Assembly (NCBI GenBank): GCA_964016985.1
Contig: OZ024826.1
Coordinates: 7,861,855-7,925,854, forward strand
Origin: Anodontia alba
Taxonomy: Eukaryota; Mollusca; Bivalvia; Lucinida; Lucinidae
Length of the DNA: 64,000 nucleotides
Direction of reading: 5' to 3'
Part shown: piece by piece, positions 1 through 10,975 of the stretch
How the letters are laid out: every line of letters begins with the position of its first letter
Numbering within the stretch: position 1 is the stretch's first letter
The notes under the pieces: model-generated
The model's database searches: none
The model's input: only the letters and a program-made list of their open reading frames with translations
What the model was told of the DNA's origin: nothing
Made by a program: the position numbers and the translations under genes

Positions 1-177
1 ACAGAGTATATTTGATATATGTTGTTCCCTATTTTTGTAAATACAACAAGGAACTGTCTCTACATACAACTTCATCTAGCATTAACCTTTTAAACCTGAA
101 GTTCTGAAATGAACTCTTCCAGCTTTAAATTTGGATGCATCCATTGTTGCAAAGAGAAAAATGATAAACAGAATGGC

Positions 178-241
178 AAGCAGTGTAGGCCCTGATGAGA
201 TGGCTCAATGAGTCATCTCATCTGAATCTACACTTTTTGCA
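178..241. repeat. Foldback hairpin fragment, 'GTGTAGAYCC' core
   Basis: GCAAGCAGTGTAGGCCCTGA pairs with the later TCTGAATCTACACTTTTTGC to form a hairpin. It is the core seen in many MITEs of this window, here without recognisable ends. Nothing else was recognised in 1-570. Confidence 0.55.
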
Positions 242-577
242 CAGGTGTTTGTTTATGACTACCACACAAAAAGGGTTAAAAACACTATTAAGATGACTGA
301 AGAAATAGATATCCATTAAAAATGGATGGCATAACTTAATTACCTATTAACTTTATCAAAGTAGAAAAGGCAAGAAATAAAGTTGTTACTTTCCTTCCCT
401 ACAATGACAATGTTTGATAATTAAGTTTTTTCTGTCAAATTTTCTGGTGTATTTACTGTAGAATTATACAACCTGCATTTAATTCACTGAATAGGTTCAT
501 CAGGATAGAATATCACATTAATCCAATGAATTCTTTTAACATATCAATGAAAAAAATTCACTTGCTGTAACAGTTTC

Positions 578-985
578 TGTTCTCATTGAGAACCATCATC
601 ACACTGTGACCTTGACCTCGTGATGTGACCTCATGACATCATGAGGTCAGGATCACAATCTAATGATGGTTCTTTTTGTTTGTTTGTGTTGCAATCAACC
701 CATCGGGGTTATGTTGAGCGTGGTCAGTTTACCTAACTACACTTTTTCCTCAGCAAGCTTAGTCCTCTGAGTGGTTACCCAGTACATGTGCACATTCTTT
801 TGCCAGAAACTGAAAATTATCCTTCTTGAATCAGCTGAAGGTGGAGAATAACTATAGAAAATATTTCATGATCAATCTCAACAAAGAAATGTTGCTGGAC
901 CCAGTGGGGATCGAACCCGTGACCTCCTGATCTCCAGTCTGATGCACATCTAAAAATAGTTCCCGATGAGAACCAAAACTATCAT
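578..985. repeat. Foldback element interrupted by a SINE
   Basis: GTTCTCATTGAGAACCATCA at the left and ATGATGGTTCT (664-674) plus CGATGAGAACC (964-974) at the right look like the two arms of one palindrome, with CCTCATGACATCATGAGG at the centre. The right arm is broken by the SINE at 674-955. Confidence 0.45.
674..955 (-). mobile_element. tRNA-derived SINE, family 1
   Basis: On the minus strand this has a tRNA-like head with a B box (GGGTTCGATCCCC), a conserved body (TCATGAAATATTTTCTA.., GGACTAAGC, AAACTGACCACGCTC) and a tail of AACAAACAAA units. It is the same family as 3143-3416, 13404-13710, 18211-18512, 51223-51537 and 59686-59979. Confidence 0.75.
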
Positions 986-1205
986 ATTAAGTAAAAACAT
1001 TTTCTTTGGATATGTTAAAAGGATTCATTAAATTAACCTGCATTTAATGTCTACCATAATTAACCTAACTATTCATATTGGTATACCTGCTAATTACCTT
1101 CACAGCAGGCTCGAAATTAATCTGCCATCATGGTATTTATATCACAGCCGGATTTGACTAGACTCGTCACTGTACTAATACAGTATGACAGGTCATTTCA
1201 CTACT

Positions 1206-1603
1206 GTATATTTACCCCAAGTATTCAGACAAGGCTGAGCAAACACTGCAGACCCAGGTCACAAGCTGTAGGGCATGGTGTCTGATCAGGGGGTTCAATG
1301 TTTGCTACTCATACAGTAATTTTTAGACACATTAAAAGGTCAAATGGACTTTTTTTTAGGAAAAGTATGGAAAAGATATAAGGTATCTGGGCCCAGTTGT
1401 TCAAAGCGTCGTTATCTAATTCACAGGTATTTTTGCTGAAAAAATGTGAGTAGCTTTTGCAAATGCAAAAGCTACTCACATTTTTTCAGCAAAAATATTA
1501 GCATATTTATATGCCGTATTTAATGATCAAAATATTAACGATACGTTAACTAATGACATCGTTAGTTTTGAACAACTGGACCCTGATTGTTAAGGGTAAA
1601 TAG
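1206..1603. repeat. TTTACCC foldback MITE with a GGGCCC element inserted
   Basis: The left end TTTACCCCAAGTATTCAGAC and right end AAGGGTAAATAG match the two ends of the family best seen at 57648-57860. The right part is split by the 1389-1583 foldback. Confidence 0.55.
1389..1583. repeat. GGGCCC foldback MITE (family defined here)
   Basis: The ends are GGGCCCAGTTGTTCAAAGC and GAACAACTGGACCC. The centre is a perfect hairpin, TGTGAGTAGCTTTTGCAAAT folding onto GCAAAAGCTACTCACA, flanked by TTTTTGCTGAAAAAA arms. No coding capacity. Nine copies occur in the window. Confidence 0.8.
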
Positions 1604-1609
1604 CATAAC

Positions 1610-1800
1610 TACCTTATTTACCTTGAGTATTAGGATACCATTCTACTTACAATACTAGTCCTAAAATTTGAAATAGTCCATTCTACTACCTTTTGATGTG
1701 TCTAAAATACTGATATATGTTAGGCAAACAGTGTGGACCCTGATCAGAAGATCTGAGTCTAAACTGTTTGCAAAGGCCAATCTGTACCAATACTGTATGT
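1610..1800. repeat. TTTACCC foldback MITE copy
   Basis: TTTACCTTGAGTATTAGGAT at the left, core CAAACAGTGTGGACCCTGAT..CTAAACTGTTTGC, and an eroded right end. Confidence 0.6.
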
Positions 1801-1841
1801 AAACTGAGATCAGGAGACTTGTACAGGTGGAGTATCTGGTG

Positions 1842-1980
1842 TGAATCTGGGATATTTTTTCTTATTTCTCCATAAAAACATGTTATGGATGCACATTAGA
1901 AACACCTCAGTGAGGCACTTCTAATGAGTACCAACAACATATATTTTTATAGCAAACTGGAGAAAAATATCCCAGAACTA
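1842..1980. repeat. Foldback of the GGGTACTCATT-core type
   Basis: TTCTTATTTCTCCATAAAAA starts a palindrome whose centre is TTAGAAACACCTCAGTGAGG. Both arms are diverged. Confidence 0.6.
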
Positions 1981-2099
1981 TCATCAAATATTTCTCCTTA
2001 ACAAGTCTTCTGACTGGGACATACACAATACACACACACGGTGTAGATGCAGATCAGCCTACATAACCACACAACCCGATGTAAATTTCACATACAGTA

Positions 2100-2233
2100 A
2101 CAACCCTAAATATTGGGACAGACAGACGTTTGCAGCATCTGATCAGGGTCTACACAAGAAGAAGAGTGAACTACTTCAATTTTTTTGGAAAAGTATGACA
2201 AGTAAATGAGGTGTTCCAATACTTAGGGTAAAT
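2100..2233. repeat. TTTACCC foldback MITE, shortened copy
   Basis: CAACCCTAAATATTGGGACA and CCAATACTTAGGGTAAATAG are the inverted ends; the left half of the core is deleted. Confidence 0.6.
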
Positions 2234-2466
2234 AGAGTATATGATCATGGACTTTGTAGACCTTACACTGTAAGCACTATACTCCCTGTCCAGTTTTGCA
2301 ATTTTGTAGGTTTATCTGCATCTATACTGTTCATACAATGCCATGTCAATGAAATGTCTTACAGTATATGCAAAGTGTGTAGATTCAGGTTATCCTGCAC
2401 ATTCAAACAGTCTCATCAGGTACACTAGAACAGCCCATGTTTTTGTAAGCAGAAAGCACAACCTAA

Positions 2467-2706
2467 GACCCAGTTGTTCAAGGCATCGTTAGCTTAACAA
2501 GCTTATTAGTGGTTGAAATGTTGAGTGTTCTAGTAAGTACAATATCTAATTCCCAGGTATTTTGCTAAACAAATGTGAGTAGCTTTTGCAAATGCAAAAG
2601 CTACTCACATTTTTTCAGCAAAAATATTAGCATATGCCATATTTAATGATCAAAGTTTTAACGATACCTTAACTAACGACATCGTTACTTTCGAACAACT
2701 GGGCCC
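2467..2706. repeat. GGGCCC foldback MITE copy
   Basis: Ends GACCCAGTTGTTCAAGGC and GAACAACTGGGCCC, with an intact AGTAGCTTTTGCAAATGC hairpin at the centre. Confidence 0.8.
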
Positions 2707-3118
2707 AGATCTCTAGATAAGAGGGGTATCTTGACAAGAAATTTTCTTATTTCTCCAGGGCCCAGTTGTTCAAAACTAACGATGTTAGTTAATGTATCAT
2801 TAAAACTTTGATCATTAAATATAGCAATTACGCTAATATTTTTGCTGAAAAAATGTGAGTGCATTTGCAAAAGCTACTCACATTTTTTTCAGCAAAAATA
2901 CCTGTGAATTAGATATTGTACTTACTAGAACAGTTAACATTTTGACCACTAACAAGCTCGTTAAGCTAATGATGCTTTGAACAACTGGGCCCAGGAAAAT
3001 ATAGTTTGGTATTCATTAGGAGCACCTCAGTGGGGCATTTCTATCAAGTACATATGTTTTTGAGGAAAAATAAGAAAAATAACACTCTTTGGTTGAAAGA
3101 AAGGTCTTATCCAGTGCT
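2707..3118. repeat. AGCTCCAGATAAG foldback split by a GGGCCC foldback
   Basis: CTCTAGATAAGAGGGGTATC and TTTTCTTATTTCTCCA (2711-2757) continue after the insert at 2993 with an arm centred on GAGCACCTCAGTGGGGC. The inserted element is 2758-2992. Confidence 0.6.
2758..2992. repeat. GGGCCC foldback MITE copy, nested
   Basis: Complete ends GGGCCCAGTTGTTCAAAAC and GAACAACTGGGCCC. The central hairpin has lost part of its left arm. It lies inside another foldback and only ~50 bp from the previous copy. Confidence 0.8.
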
Positions 3119-3142
3119 ATGATGGATATACAGGCTGACTGG

Positions 3143-3416
3143 TTTGGAGTTTAATGGCCCAGTCAACATTATTAAGATCATGTCCAGTTTACCTAACTAC
3201 TTTTCCTGGGCAGGCTTAGTCCTCTAAGTGGTTAACCAGTACCTGTGCACATTCTGCCCTCAGAAACTGACAACTGCCCGTCTTTAATCAGCGGAAGGGA
3301 GAGAATGACAGACGAAAATATTTCATGATCAATCTCCACAGAACTGGCAGGGATCGAACCCATGATCTCCTGATCATCAGTTGGACGAGCATCCTACTGA
3401 GCCACCGAGGTTGACT
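3143..3416 (-). mobile_element. SINE family 1 copy with target duplication
   Basis: The tRNA-like head is at the right (GGTGGCTCAGTAGGATGC on the minus strand, B box GGGTTCGATCCC). Flanks ACAGGCTGACTGG (3130-3142) and ACAGGCTGATCTGG (3419-3432) are near-identical and probably the target duplication. Confidence 0.75.
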
Positions 3417-3509
3417 ACACAGGCTGATCTGGCCCTGCATTTGCCACATAAACTCCTAAGATACATTTTCACTTGGCATGGCTTATGTTTCCATGGTGTT
3501 CGATATAGC

Positions 3510-3727
3510 TTAACTCTTTTCCCACTAGTGGCAACTTTTGTCATCTCCTGATAACCTTTGCAAACAGTTTGGACCCAGATCAGGACCGACAAAACATCGG
3601 GCCTGACCTGGATCCAAACTGTTTGACACTCTGATGGTATCCCTGATAGACTTTTTTTAAAAAGTTAATTTAAAAAAAAACATCCACAGATAACAAAAAA
3701 GCCATGCAAAATTACCCAGCAATAAAG
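3510..3727. repeat. CTCTTTCCCCGCTAGTGG foldback MITE, right end eroded
   Basis: After TTAA comes CTCTTTTCCCACTAGTGGCA. The centre is CAGGACCGACAAAACATCGG between GTTTGGACCCAGATC and GATCCAAACTGTTTG. Related copies: 21447-21653 and 45846-46073. Confidence 0.7.
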
Positions 3728-3800
3728 AACACATCCAATAACAAGAAGCATGAAGCAGTAACAAAAGATAAAATTATGTTTAATCCTTTAACCTATGGAA

Positions 3801-4222
3801 TTTAACCCTTAAAGCACTTACCAAAACCATAGCAGACATCTCTAGATATTTCTTTCAGAGAAAATAAGGCTTGACATTTCATGTGAATTGTCTGCACAGC
3901 AGATGACTCATATGAAACATCAAGCCTTATTTTCTCTGAAAAATAACAATACACTACACCCTCTTTATAACACAGTTCGTTATAACACAGTTTTGTATAT
4001 AACACGGTTCAAAAAGGGATCCCAAAAATGTATAGATTATATTGAAAAATGACCATAAATGGTCATTTTTCAATATAATCTATAAATTTTTGTTTGGATA
4101 TAACACAGTTTTTTAACTAACACAGTTTATGCTATGGACCCCAACAATAGTGTTATAAAGAGGTTGACGTGTATCAATTTTTGAATGTTGTCTGCTACAA
4201 TTCTGCTAAACTCTTTAAGACT
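3801..4222. repeat. Foldback with AATAAGGCTTGACATTTCATG core, split
   Basis: Arms GCAGACATCTCTAG.. and ..TGTTGTCTGCTACAATTCTG belong together. The element is interrupted by the TA-flanked 220-bp element 3952-4171. Related copies appear at 11502-11600, 12388-12560, 15491-15650, 20000-20150 and 60470-60615. Confidence 0.65.
3952..4171. mobile_element. 220-bp TA-flanked foldback MITE, CACTACACCCTC ends
   Basis: The ends are CACTACACCCTCTTTATAAC and GTTATAAAGAGGTTGACGTG with TA on both sides (3950-3951, 4172-4173). The centre, ATTGAAAAATGACCATAAAT, folds on its mirror. A second copy of exactly the same length is at 61427-61646. TA duplication suggests mobilisation by a Tc1/mariner-type transposase (inference). 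Confidence 0.82.
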
Positions 4223-4431
4223 GAAAGATTACCTGATAAAATTCTAAAGTATTTTTTTCTATTTTCCCTGAAAATCAGCACCTAGGTAAATGATATGCAG
4301 GAACTGTCTAAAACTATTTTCAAGCTATTTTCAGTAAAAAAAGAATATAAAAAATTGATATGTCTGCTGACCTCTGCAATACATATCTTTGATAAAGTTT
4401 TGCAGCAGATAATTTTTCCAAGAACTTCATT

Positions 4432-4606
4432 GCTCTAGATAGGGACTTCTTTCAACCAAATAGTATCAATATTTTTATTAATTCTCCATGAAAACATGTT
4501 TGCAATGGCAGCATCTTGGTGAAGAACTGCTACTGAATACACACAATATCCATTTTGTGGAGAAATAAGAAAAATATATATTTGGATACGCCTCCTACTC
4601 AAGCTA
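4432..4606. repeat. AGCTCCAGATAAG foldback copy, diverged
   Basis: Left end CTCTAGATAGGGACTTCTTT; right arm TTTTGTGGAGAAATAAGAAA. The core is strongly eroded. Confidence 0.55.
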
Positions 4607-4616
4607 TCAACTTATA

Positions 4617-4809
4617 ATATTTACCCTAAGTATCCGGACACCTCAACTCTTTACCATACTTGTTCTAAAATTTGAACAAGTACAATTTACTACCTGATGT
4701 TGTGTCTAAAGATTGCTAGATGAGTGCCAAACAGTGTAGACCCTGATGAGATGCCACATTCTGCAGTGTCTCATCTGGGTCTACACTGTTTGCTCTCTTT
4801 ATCTAAGGT
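4617..4809. repeat. TTTACCC foldback MITE copy
   Basis: Starts ATTTACCCTAAGTATCCGGA; core CAAACAGTGTAGACCCTGAT and TCTGGGTCTACACTGTTTGC. The right end is cut after the core. Confidence 0.7.
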
Positions 4810-4934
4810 ATTTTATTTATTCTGCTTCACTTCTGAACTACATTTAAAAGGAAATGCAACACTGACAAAGACTATCTGACATGAAAGACCTAACCAAACC
4901 ATTCATTTTTGCAAACATGATTAAAATCAGACAA

Positions 4935-5638
4935 ATACACCTGTGGACACAAATCCGTTCAATCTGTCACGTAGAGCGCTTCGTCGTAAAGCGAATCATC
5001 GATCAATATAAAAATAGGATGTTCATTCATTGTAGGCGCGGTTTGTATTGGAAGGCGTGGCTTTCACGTGACATCTACCTGTCATGCGTCAGTCAATATT
5101 GATGGGGTATCAAACGAGCCGCAATGCTAACACATAGATATGGGCGCTCTTTTCAGTGGGGCAAATCATTGTCGAAAGACTTCAAAAGACTTATTTTGGA
5201 TGAACTGACAGACTGTTATGGTGGCAATAAGGATACAATGTTCATTAAATACGGGGCCTTCAATAAAACGGTTGAAAAATTCAAAGTAAGTGTGAACACG
5301 GCTTCGAACATATGGAAGGAACATTGTTGAGGGATCTCCACACAGTCTGCCGGCGGCCATCGAGGCAGTTCCAAGAAATTTCATTAATGTAAAACTGACG
5401 AACTTTTTCCCTATAGTTCACTTGTATTTGAAACATTATCGATAAAAAGTATTCCTCGTTGTTATCAACACCGATGACAACTGTGTCCCGCTTCACATGG
5501 GTAAAATATGGCTCCGCCCACTATGAAGCTGGCTAATCGGAGCAAAGTGTATACGAGCGTGTCAATTGTTTTTGACAATCGAGAAAATTGTAAACAATAT
5601 CAACCAAGTTTGAATGGATTAGTGTCCACGGGTGCAAT
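4935..5638 (+). mobile_element. ~700-bp TIR element with transposase remnant
   Basis: CACCTGTGGACACAAATCCG at the left is matched inverted by GGATTAGTGTCCACGGGTG at the right (about 22 of 25 bases). Between them is CpG-rich sequence carrying a short ORF with a DNA-binding motif. The structure suggests an internally deleted DNA transposon. The target duplication could not be fixed. Confidence 0.6.
5124..5330 (+). pseudogene. Paired-like HTH remnant of a transposase
   Basis: A 68-codon frame contains GRSFQWGKSLSKDFKRLILD, ELTDCYGG and KFKVSVNTASNIWKEHC. The spacing (basic GRS start, helix with RLILDEL, GG turn, then K-x-K-V-S-V-N-T-x-x-x-I-W-K-x-x-C) resembles the paired-type helix-turn-helix at the N terminus of mariner-like and PAX-like transposases. 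A stop follows at once, no catalytic DDE/D region is visible before the right terminal repeat at 5609, and the frame is probably not expressed. The resemblance is from pattern memory, not a search. Confidence 0.4.
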
Positions 5639-5645
5639 AGTTATC

Positions 5646-5838
5646 TGGATTTGAAATTAAAGATTTCAAAATTGATTTATTAGGCAGCCATTTTGAATAT
5701 TTAATAAGAATTTTATGACCTCATAAAGAAAAATCTAAAAGGTTGCTTTTGGAAACTAAGAACACACAAAAGAATGAAAAACTGAGGCCTCTTCTCATGC
5801 AGCAATGTTATTTGCAAAGCTGCATATGCAATCCTTCC
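5646..5838. other. AT-rich sequence, nothing recognised
   Basis: No repeat end, exon motif or hairpin could be supported here; 5950-6235 is likewise featureless. Confidence 0.4.
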
Positions 5839-5839
5839 T

Positions 5840-5948
5840 CCCAGTCAGCATTCTACGTAAATCTATATCGGGCCGTCATCGGCCCGTCAGGGTAGCTGAC
5901 GGGCCGATGACGGTCCGATGTAGATTTACGTAGAATGCTAGCTGGGCT
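5840..5948. repeat. ~108-bp palindromic foldback
   Basis: AGTCAGCATTCTACGTAAAT at the left and its mirror ATTTACGTAGAATGCTAGCT at the right enclose GGGCCGTCATCGGCCCGTCA and its inverse. It is nearly one perfect hairpin and GC-rich against AT-rich flanks. Confidence 0.75.
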
Positions 5949-6264
5949 CCCCACTCCAACACTGGCTAAAGCAGTATTTGATTTAAAAAAAAAATGAGCT
6001 CAATGATTCCAAAAGAAATAAAAATTCTCCAGACATTATTTTGTTTGCCTGAAAACCAGTTTTCTGTCAGACAGATGATTTTATATAATATCTTAACATT
6101 TTTACTATCTTCTTAAATAATCAAAATGGCTGCACTCTTAAGAAGTGACTTGAAATCTTTGAACACCTTTATCTGATACTGATCAAATTCACATCAAAAT
6201 GCATGGTTTGTCAAGCTCTGTCGTCTCCAATACATTGTTCACCAATATTGCCTTTCCCTTTAAT

Positions 6265-6590
6265 TGTCCTAAAATTTTGAAACTTTATACTTCTTTGCCT
6301 AAATTTTGCTTTTTATGCATTCTTTTCCTTTATGAAAGTACTTTATGAATGGTAAACAGTGTAGACCCTGAAAATACTGCTCCTTCAGAAGAAGTCTGAA
6401 CTGTTTCTTCATTATTTGACAAAATGCCATATGCAAACAGTGCAGACCCAAAAGGAGCAGTCTGATCAGGGTCTTAACTGTTTGCTACTCCACCTAAGCA
6501 TTTTAAAGAAACAAGTGCATAAAAAGCAAAATTTAAGCCAGAATAGTTAGGAATAAAGTGTTCAAAATTTTAGGACATTTATCATATTGA
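6265..6590. repeat. Long foldback with 'AAACAGTGTAGACCC' core
   Basis: GTCCTAAAATTTTGAAACTT at the left mirrors TCAAAATTTTAGGACA at the right. The core holds two partial hairpins (AAACAGTGTAGACCCTGAAA, CAAACAGTGCAGACCC). It is a variant of the TTTACCC family without the standard ends. Confidence 0.6.
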
Positions 6591-6599
6591 TAAAAATCT

Positions 6600-6925
6600 A
6601 GAAATGTGTCCACAGTACACGGATGCCCCCCGCCCCAACCCCTAGCCCCACCCAGGGGCATGACCCTGGGGCAACGGTACCATGCATTAAAAGGTCTTGA
6701 TCTAGGTAAGTGTCATACAAAGTTTCAACTTTCTAGCCCAGAAGGTATAAAAGTTATTAGCTGCAAGGGAAACGCGGACATAAATTTGCACTTAAACTTG
6801 CAGGTAAACTTGAACCTGGTTACGAACATGACATACGCACGTACGGACGTAACATCACGGCGAAACGCTATATGCCCCACTCCTTCCAAAGGCAGACGTG
6901 GGCATAAAAATATTGGCACTATTAT
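6600..6925 (+). mobile_element. Helitron-like 3' fragment
   Basis: It has CCTAGCCCCACCCAGGGGCA, then sequence rich in ACGTACGGACG, and ends in the hairpin TATGCCCCACT..GTGGGCATAAAAAT. This end form (inverted GGG/CCC stem then AAAAA) recurs at 36360-36413 and 57220-57273. Confidence 0.45.
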
Positions 6926-7191
6926 ATGAAAAAAAAAAAAATACAACCATAAAAAAAAAAAATCATTAAAACAAACAACCATTACTATACTGGCAGACAA
7001 TCAATCAGATAGAAAATATCTATAAATCTGTAACATAACATAAGGAAAGGGCCCTTGTCATGCATGCAGAGAATGACTGTCCAAATCGACCTGCACATTT
7101 ACACATTCTGATTAAGGTTGTGTTGCCTGCTTCAAAGCATAATCATTGGATACTATAGAATATTGAATATATATTGATGAGCAGGAAGGTC

Positions 7192-7323
7192 CTGGTTTTT
7201 TATTTAATTTGGAGTTTATGGCCTTGCCAACACTGTTATGGTAATGCTAAGCTGGTCAATTAACCTACTTACTAGTGCTTTTTCCCTGGCAGACTTAGTC
7301 CTCTAGTTAACCAGTACATTGTG
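7192..7323 (-). mobile_element. SINE family 1, tail half (split by 7326-10973)
   Basis: It carries GGCAGACTTAGTCCTCTAGT and stops at CCAGTACATTGTG, exactly where the 3.65-kb element begins. The other half resumes at 10976. Confidence 0.75.
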
Positions 7324-9224
7324 TACGGTAAATGTCCTAAAATTTCGAAAAAATTAAATAATTTCAGTTCTTGCTGTTCGAAATTTTAGAAATTATGGTT
7401 TGCTAAAAAATTTACTGTTCGAAATTTTAGGACAGATTCACTTACAGCCAAAATTGACCTGGATATCAGGCGCTTTCGGACACCTGAAACGACAAAAAAG
7501 GACCTACACGATGAAAGTGTTTTCTTATTTGCTATGTGTGATTGGTAAACTGAATGTGAAATTGTATGAACTAATAAATAATTACCACACTGATGTTTGT
7601 TTTCAATTCCATCCGATTAATTCTATGTCGAATAATGTTTCTCATAACAAAACAATTAATTATCCGGTACACTAATTAATCGCCAGATAGGTTTGTTCAG
7701 CACTTCGGGAATGTGCCACTTTCTTAAAATAGGCTGGCTTAGTCCACTGTCTTCTTACGTAACAAGCCTCTTCATTTTACCGCACTGGAATACACATTCT
7801 GACCAAAAAATACTTCAAAAGGTTACCGCACATTTGTTCTTGTTTGAGCCACTACAGAAACACAAAAGTCCCTTTCCTCACTACAGAAACACAAAAGTCC
7901 CTCCTGTACAGAGTTTAAATGAGAAAAGCGCAGTTTTGAAGTGCAGTATTCACACTGCTTGCTGACATAATGCATTCTGCTGGCGATATGCGTAAACCCA
8001 GATCAGACCGCCCCGATACATAGATTGCGCGGATGCGCATGTTGATCTTGTCTATGCTGTGCTCACATGTCATAAGGTCGTTTCTATTGGAAAGGACTCA
8101 TACATACAACGAACAGTGCGGATAACCAGATCTGAATGCAGCCTGATCAAAATCACAGATTTTAGCTCTACACCAAACTGTACTATGTATGCCAAACCTG
8201 TGAACTGCCATTATCGTTTTTAGCAAAATTTCTTTCTTTAAAAAAATGTATTGTCGTTTAAAATTCGGTAACGAAATTTATTGCAAGAATCATCTGTCAT
8301 CAATAGTAATCCTTTCATTAGATCCCTGTTCAGGCGAAAATGTCCCTTTGTGTATATGTGTAAGTCAGATCAGAATGCGAGACGCAGTCTTGTGCAGGAT
8401 GGTGTCCACTCAATTCGCTGATTAGGACATTAGTATAAAACACTGTAATACAGTCTCCAGCAAGTGCACAGACTGATCACATTTGTAACAAATGATTAGT
8501 TTCATTTTGGCTTGTTGGGACCTATCATCTCTGTTGGGACCATTTCCTGTTCAAATAGGATGCACTGAGCATATCATGTCAATCACGCAGTCAGACAGGA
8601 AATATTTTGCTGGGCGTTAATCCCCACGACGAAAACAATTTCGGCGTGCTTATTGAAACCTTTGGCACGCTAAACTTAAATATTAGCGGCAGATATTATC
8701 AAAGGACACAGTGTATGGACGAGCAGGAACGACCCAGATCAGACTGTGCGGATGCACATGGTAATTTACAATTTTATGTGTAGCGCTTTCTTACTATCGC
8801 ATGTGCGTCACGCTTTGCAGAAACGATCTGATCAACTCTGGAATTCTGGTATAGCGTCACACGACTTACCAAAATACTGGAATACTACCGAAATACCTGA
8901 GAAATATACAGGAATACCTGTGAAGACACCAATACTAGCTTTAACAAAGAAACGAATATACTCGGAGGATGATCTTGAAAAGCCCAGAGGCCAGTTCCCC
9001 TATTCCCCCAAATAGGGAATGATTTTTAATAGGTACTGAATTATAAATAGCTTTGTTTGTCCGAAAGTTTAACTGTTATTTTACACATTGCAGACGACAA
9101 TGTGACAGCTTTCATTATTGTCCCCAAGTTTTTGTGCCTGATATAACAAACTTCATAAACCGTTGTAAGTTTCGGACAAACAAATGACGTATTGTTAACC
9201 CGTGGAAAACCGTTCGCTATAAGT

Positions 9225-10195
9225 TTCATTCCCTTGTTCTCTGCGGCATCTGATCTGGGTCTACGCTGTTTGCATAGGCCTCTCTGTTCTGTTATAGTTA
9301 GGTTCTTTAAATTTTTAATACGTGCCAGTTTCGTATGCACTTCTGACGAGAAAAGGCTCTATAAAATAAGTTTGTTTTTCTCCCGAAGAAGTTTCTGCCA
9401 CGATTTCACGTGACGTACCGCTACGAGCACGTGGTTTTTTAATGCGGTTGCTTTGTGACTGTTCATTTTAATAATTATAATGTTCTCAATATATAACATA
9501 ATGTAAAAGAATAGCAGTACTTATATTCATTTATACCCTGGTAAATAAAGAGTAAGGTCCTCACTCTTTAGGTTTTACTGTTTAAAGGGAGCTAATTGCA
9601 TATGCCTTGATGATGAATTTTACGAGTCGGACCCAGGGGCGAATCCAGGATGATTTCTGAAGGGATTCGATTTGTTCGAATTTCCGTACTTACTCTACGT
9701 ATTCGGACAGACAGGCCTGAGAAGTGTAGACCCAGATCAGATGCCGCAGAATGCATGTAAAACCTTCACTGAAACGGTGATTTATTTAACCAAAGATTTG
9801 TAATCTCTCCAAGAACTGGAGTTTACATGCCTGTTTGTTACCACAGACGACAAAATCTGACTGCCCTTGCATCGGAAGATGATCTGAGTCTTTACTGGTC
9901 GCATGTCTTATTGTCCTAAAAGTGTTTTCCAAATTTCCATGTTCCATGTTCCCCCTAACTAGTTTCCTTTCCTCTTTTTCTGCGGTATCTGATCTGAGTC
10001 TACAATTTGCATAGGACTGTCTGTCCCAATACTTAGGTTTTTTTAATACCTGCCAGTTGCATATGCATTTCTGACGAAAAAATGCTCTATAATTTAACGA
10101 ACGTAAGTGTGTGTTTTCCCTCTAAACTGTTACTGCCGCGATATCTGGTGACGTTACCGTTCGAGCACGCGGTTTCTTCATGCGGGGAAAGGGAA
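9225..10195 (+). repeat. Diverged direct duplication inside the 3.65-kb element
   Basis: 9225-9455 and 9955-10195 share a colinear series: TCTGCGGCATCTGATCTGGG, GTTTGCATAGG, CTTCTGACGA, GCTCTATAA, CGAGCACGTGGTTT. Identity is moderate, so the duplication predates recent events. Confidence 0.6.
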
Positions 10196-10308
10196 TGTGA
10201 CTGTTGCATTTTCTGTATTTTTACATATATTTTTGTAATCTATACTGGAAATGAGACTGTCCAAGAATTGCTTGTCGTCATCCGGTGGCGTATCTGAGCA
10301 GACCCATG

Positions 10309-10433
10309 AAAATCTACGTAGGTACATCTTTGCAAGCCAAAGGTACTAACTACGTTCCTTACGCACCCTTGGCTCGTGAAGATGTGCGTAAGGAACTTAG
10401 TACCTTGGCTTGCAAAGATGACGTAGGTATAGC
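10309..10433. repeat. Near-perfect palindrome
   Basis: CTACGTAGGTACATCTTTGC and GCAAAGATGACGTAGGTA are inverted. TTCCTTACGCAC mirrors GTGCGTAAGGAA around CTTGGCTCGTGAAGAT. Confidence 0.75.
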
Positions 10434-10975
10434 AATAAGACATACGAAGTAGTGGTGAGATACATGAACAAGATCATACAGCACGGATCCATAGATTTAT
10501 CCTGGCCTTCATTTTTCAAATGTCTGCCAGAAGGTAACAACAGTTCTAGATCGCCTGCGCATATTCTAACCCTTATCACGCGGACATTCACGTGACTGTT
10601 GCGTGGAAATGGCTAACAATCTGATGGAAGTCGCTTTTTTTTTCAGTCAGTATCTCCTGGGCTTGTATAAAATTAAAATACGCTTCCCATACCATTTATG
10701 TACATAAAATTCGTTATGACACTGCTGTGTGCATTTACGTTTTGCGGTGGCTTTCAACAGTACAACTTTAGTTTCCGGTTCCATAACGGAAAAAAACTCA
10801 CCAAAATTAGAATGTGCCCATAAAAAATTACTTGAAGAAAGCTGTGTTCGAAAATTTAGAAATCCCCTTTTCGCAAACTGTTCAAGATTTTAGGACATTT
10901 CCAGAAATTATTTTGGGCAAAAATATTAGGTGTTCGAAATTTTAGAGTGTTCGAAATTTTAGGACATTTACCGTA

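Larger units (their letters stand above)
7326..10973. mobile_element. 3.65-kb TIR element inserted in a SINE
   Basis: The ends are perfect inverted repeats of 24 bp starting CGGTAAATGTCCTAAAATTT, with TA on each side (7324-7325, 10974-10975). Further copies of TTCGAAATTTTAG lie just inside both ends (7378, 7418, 10932, 10951), like transposase-binding repeats. The interior is richer in CpG than the surroundings and includes a diverged direct duplication (9225-9455 and 9955-10195) and a palindrome (10309-10433). No frame inside resembles a transposase, so it looks non-autonomous. TA duplication points to the Tc1/mariner group (inference). Confidence 0.85.

Noticed and set aside
604..660. Operator-like palindrome around CCTCATGACATCATGAGG
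   Set aside because: It is the centre of a foldback element rather than a promoter feature; no gene starts nearby.
6606..6929. 107-residue frame on the plus strand
   Set aside because: Composition follows a Helitron-like 3' fragment; no motif.
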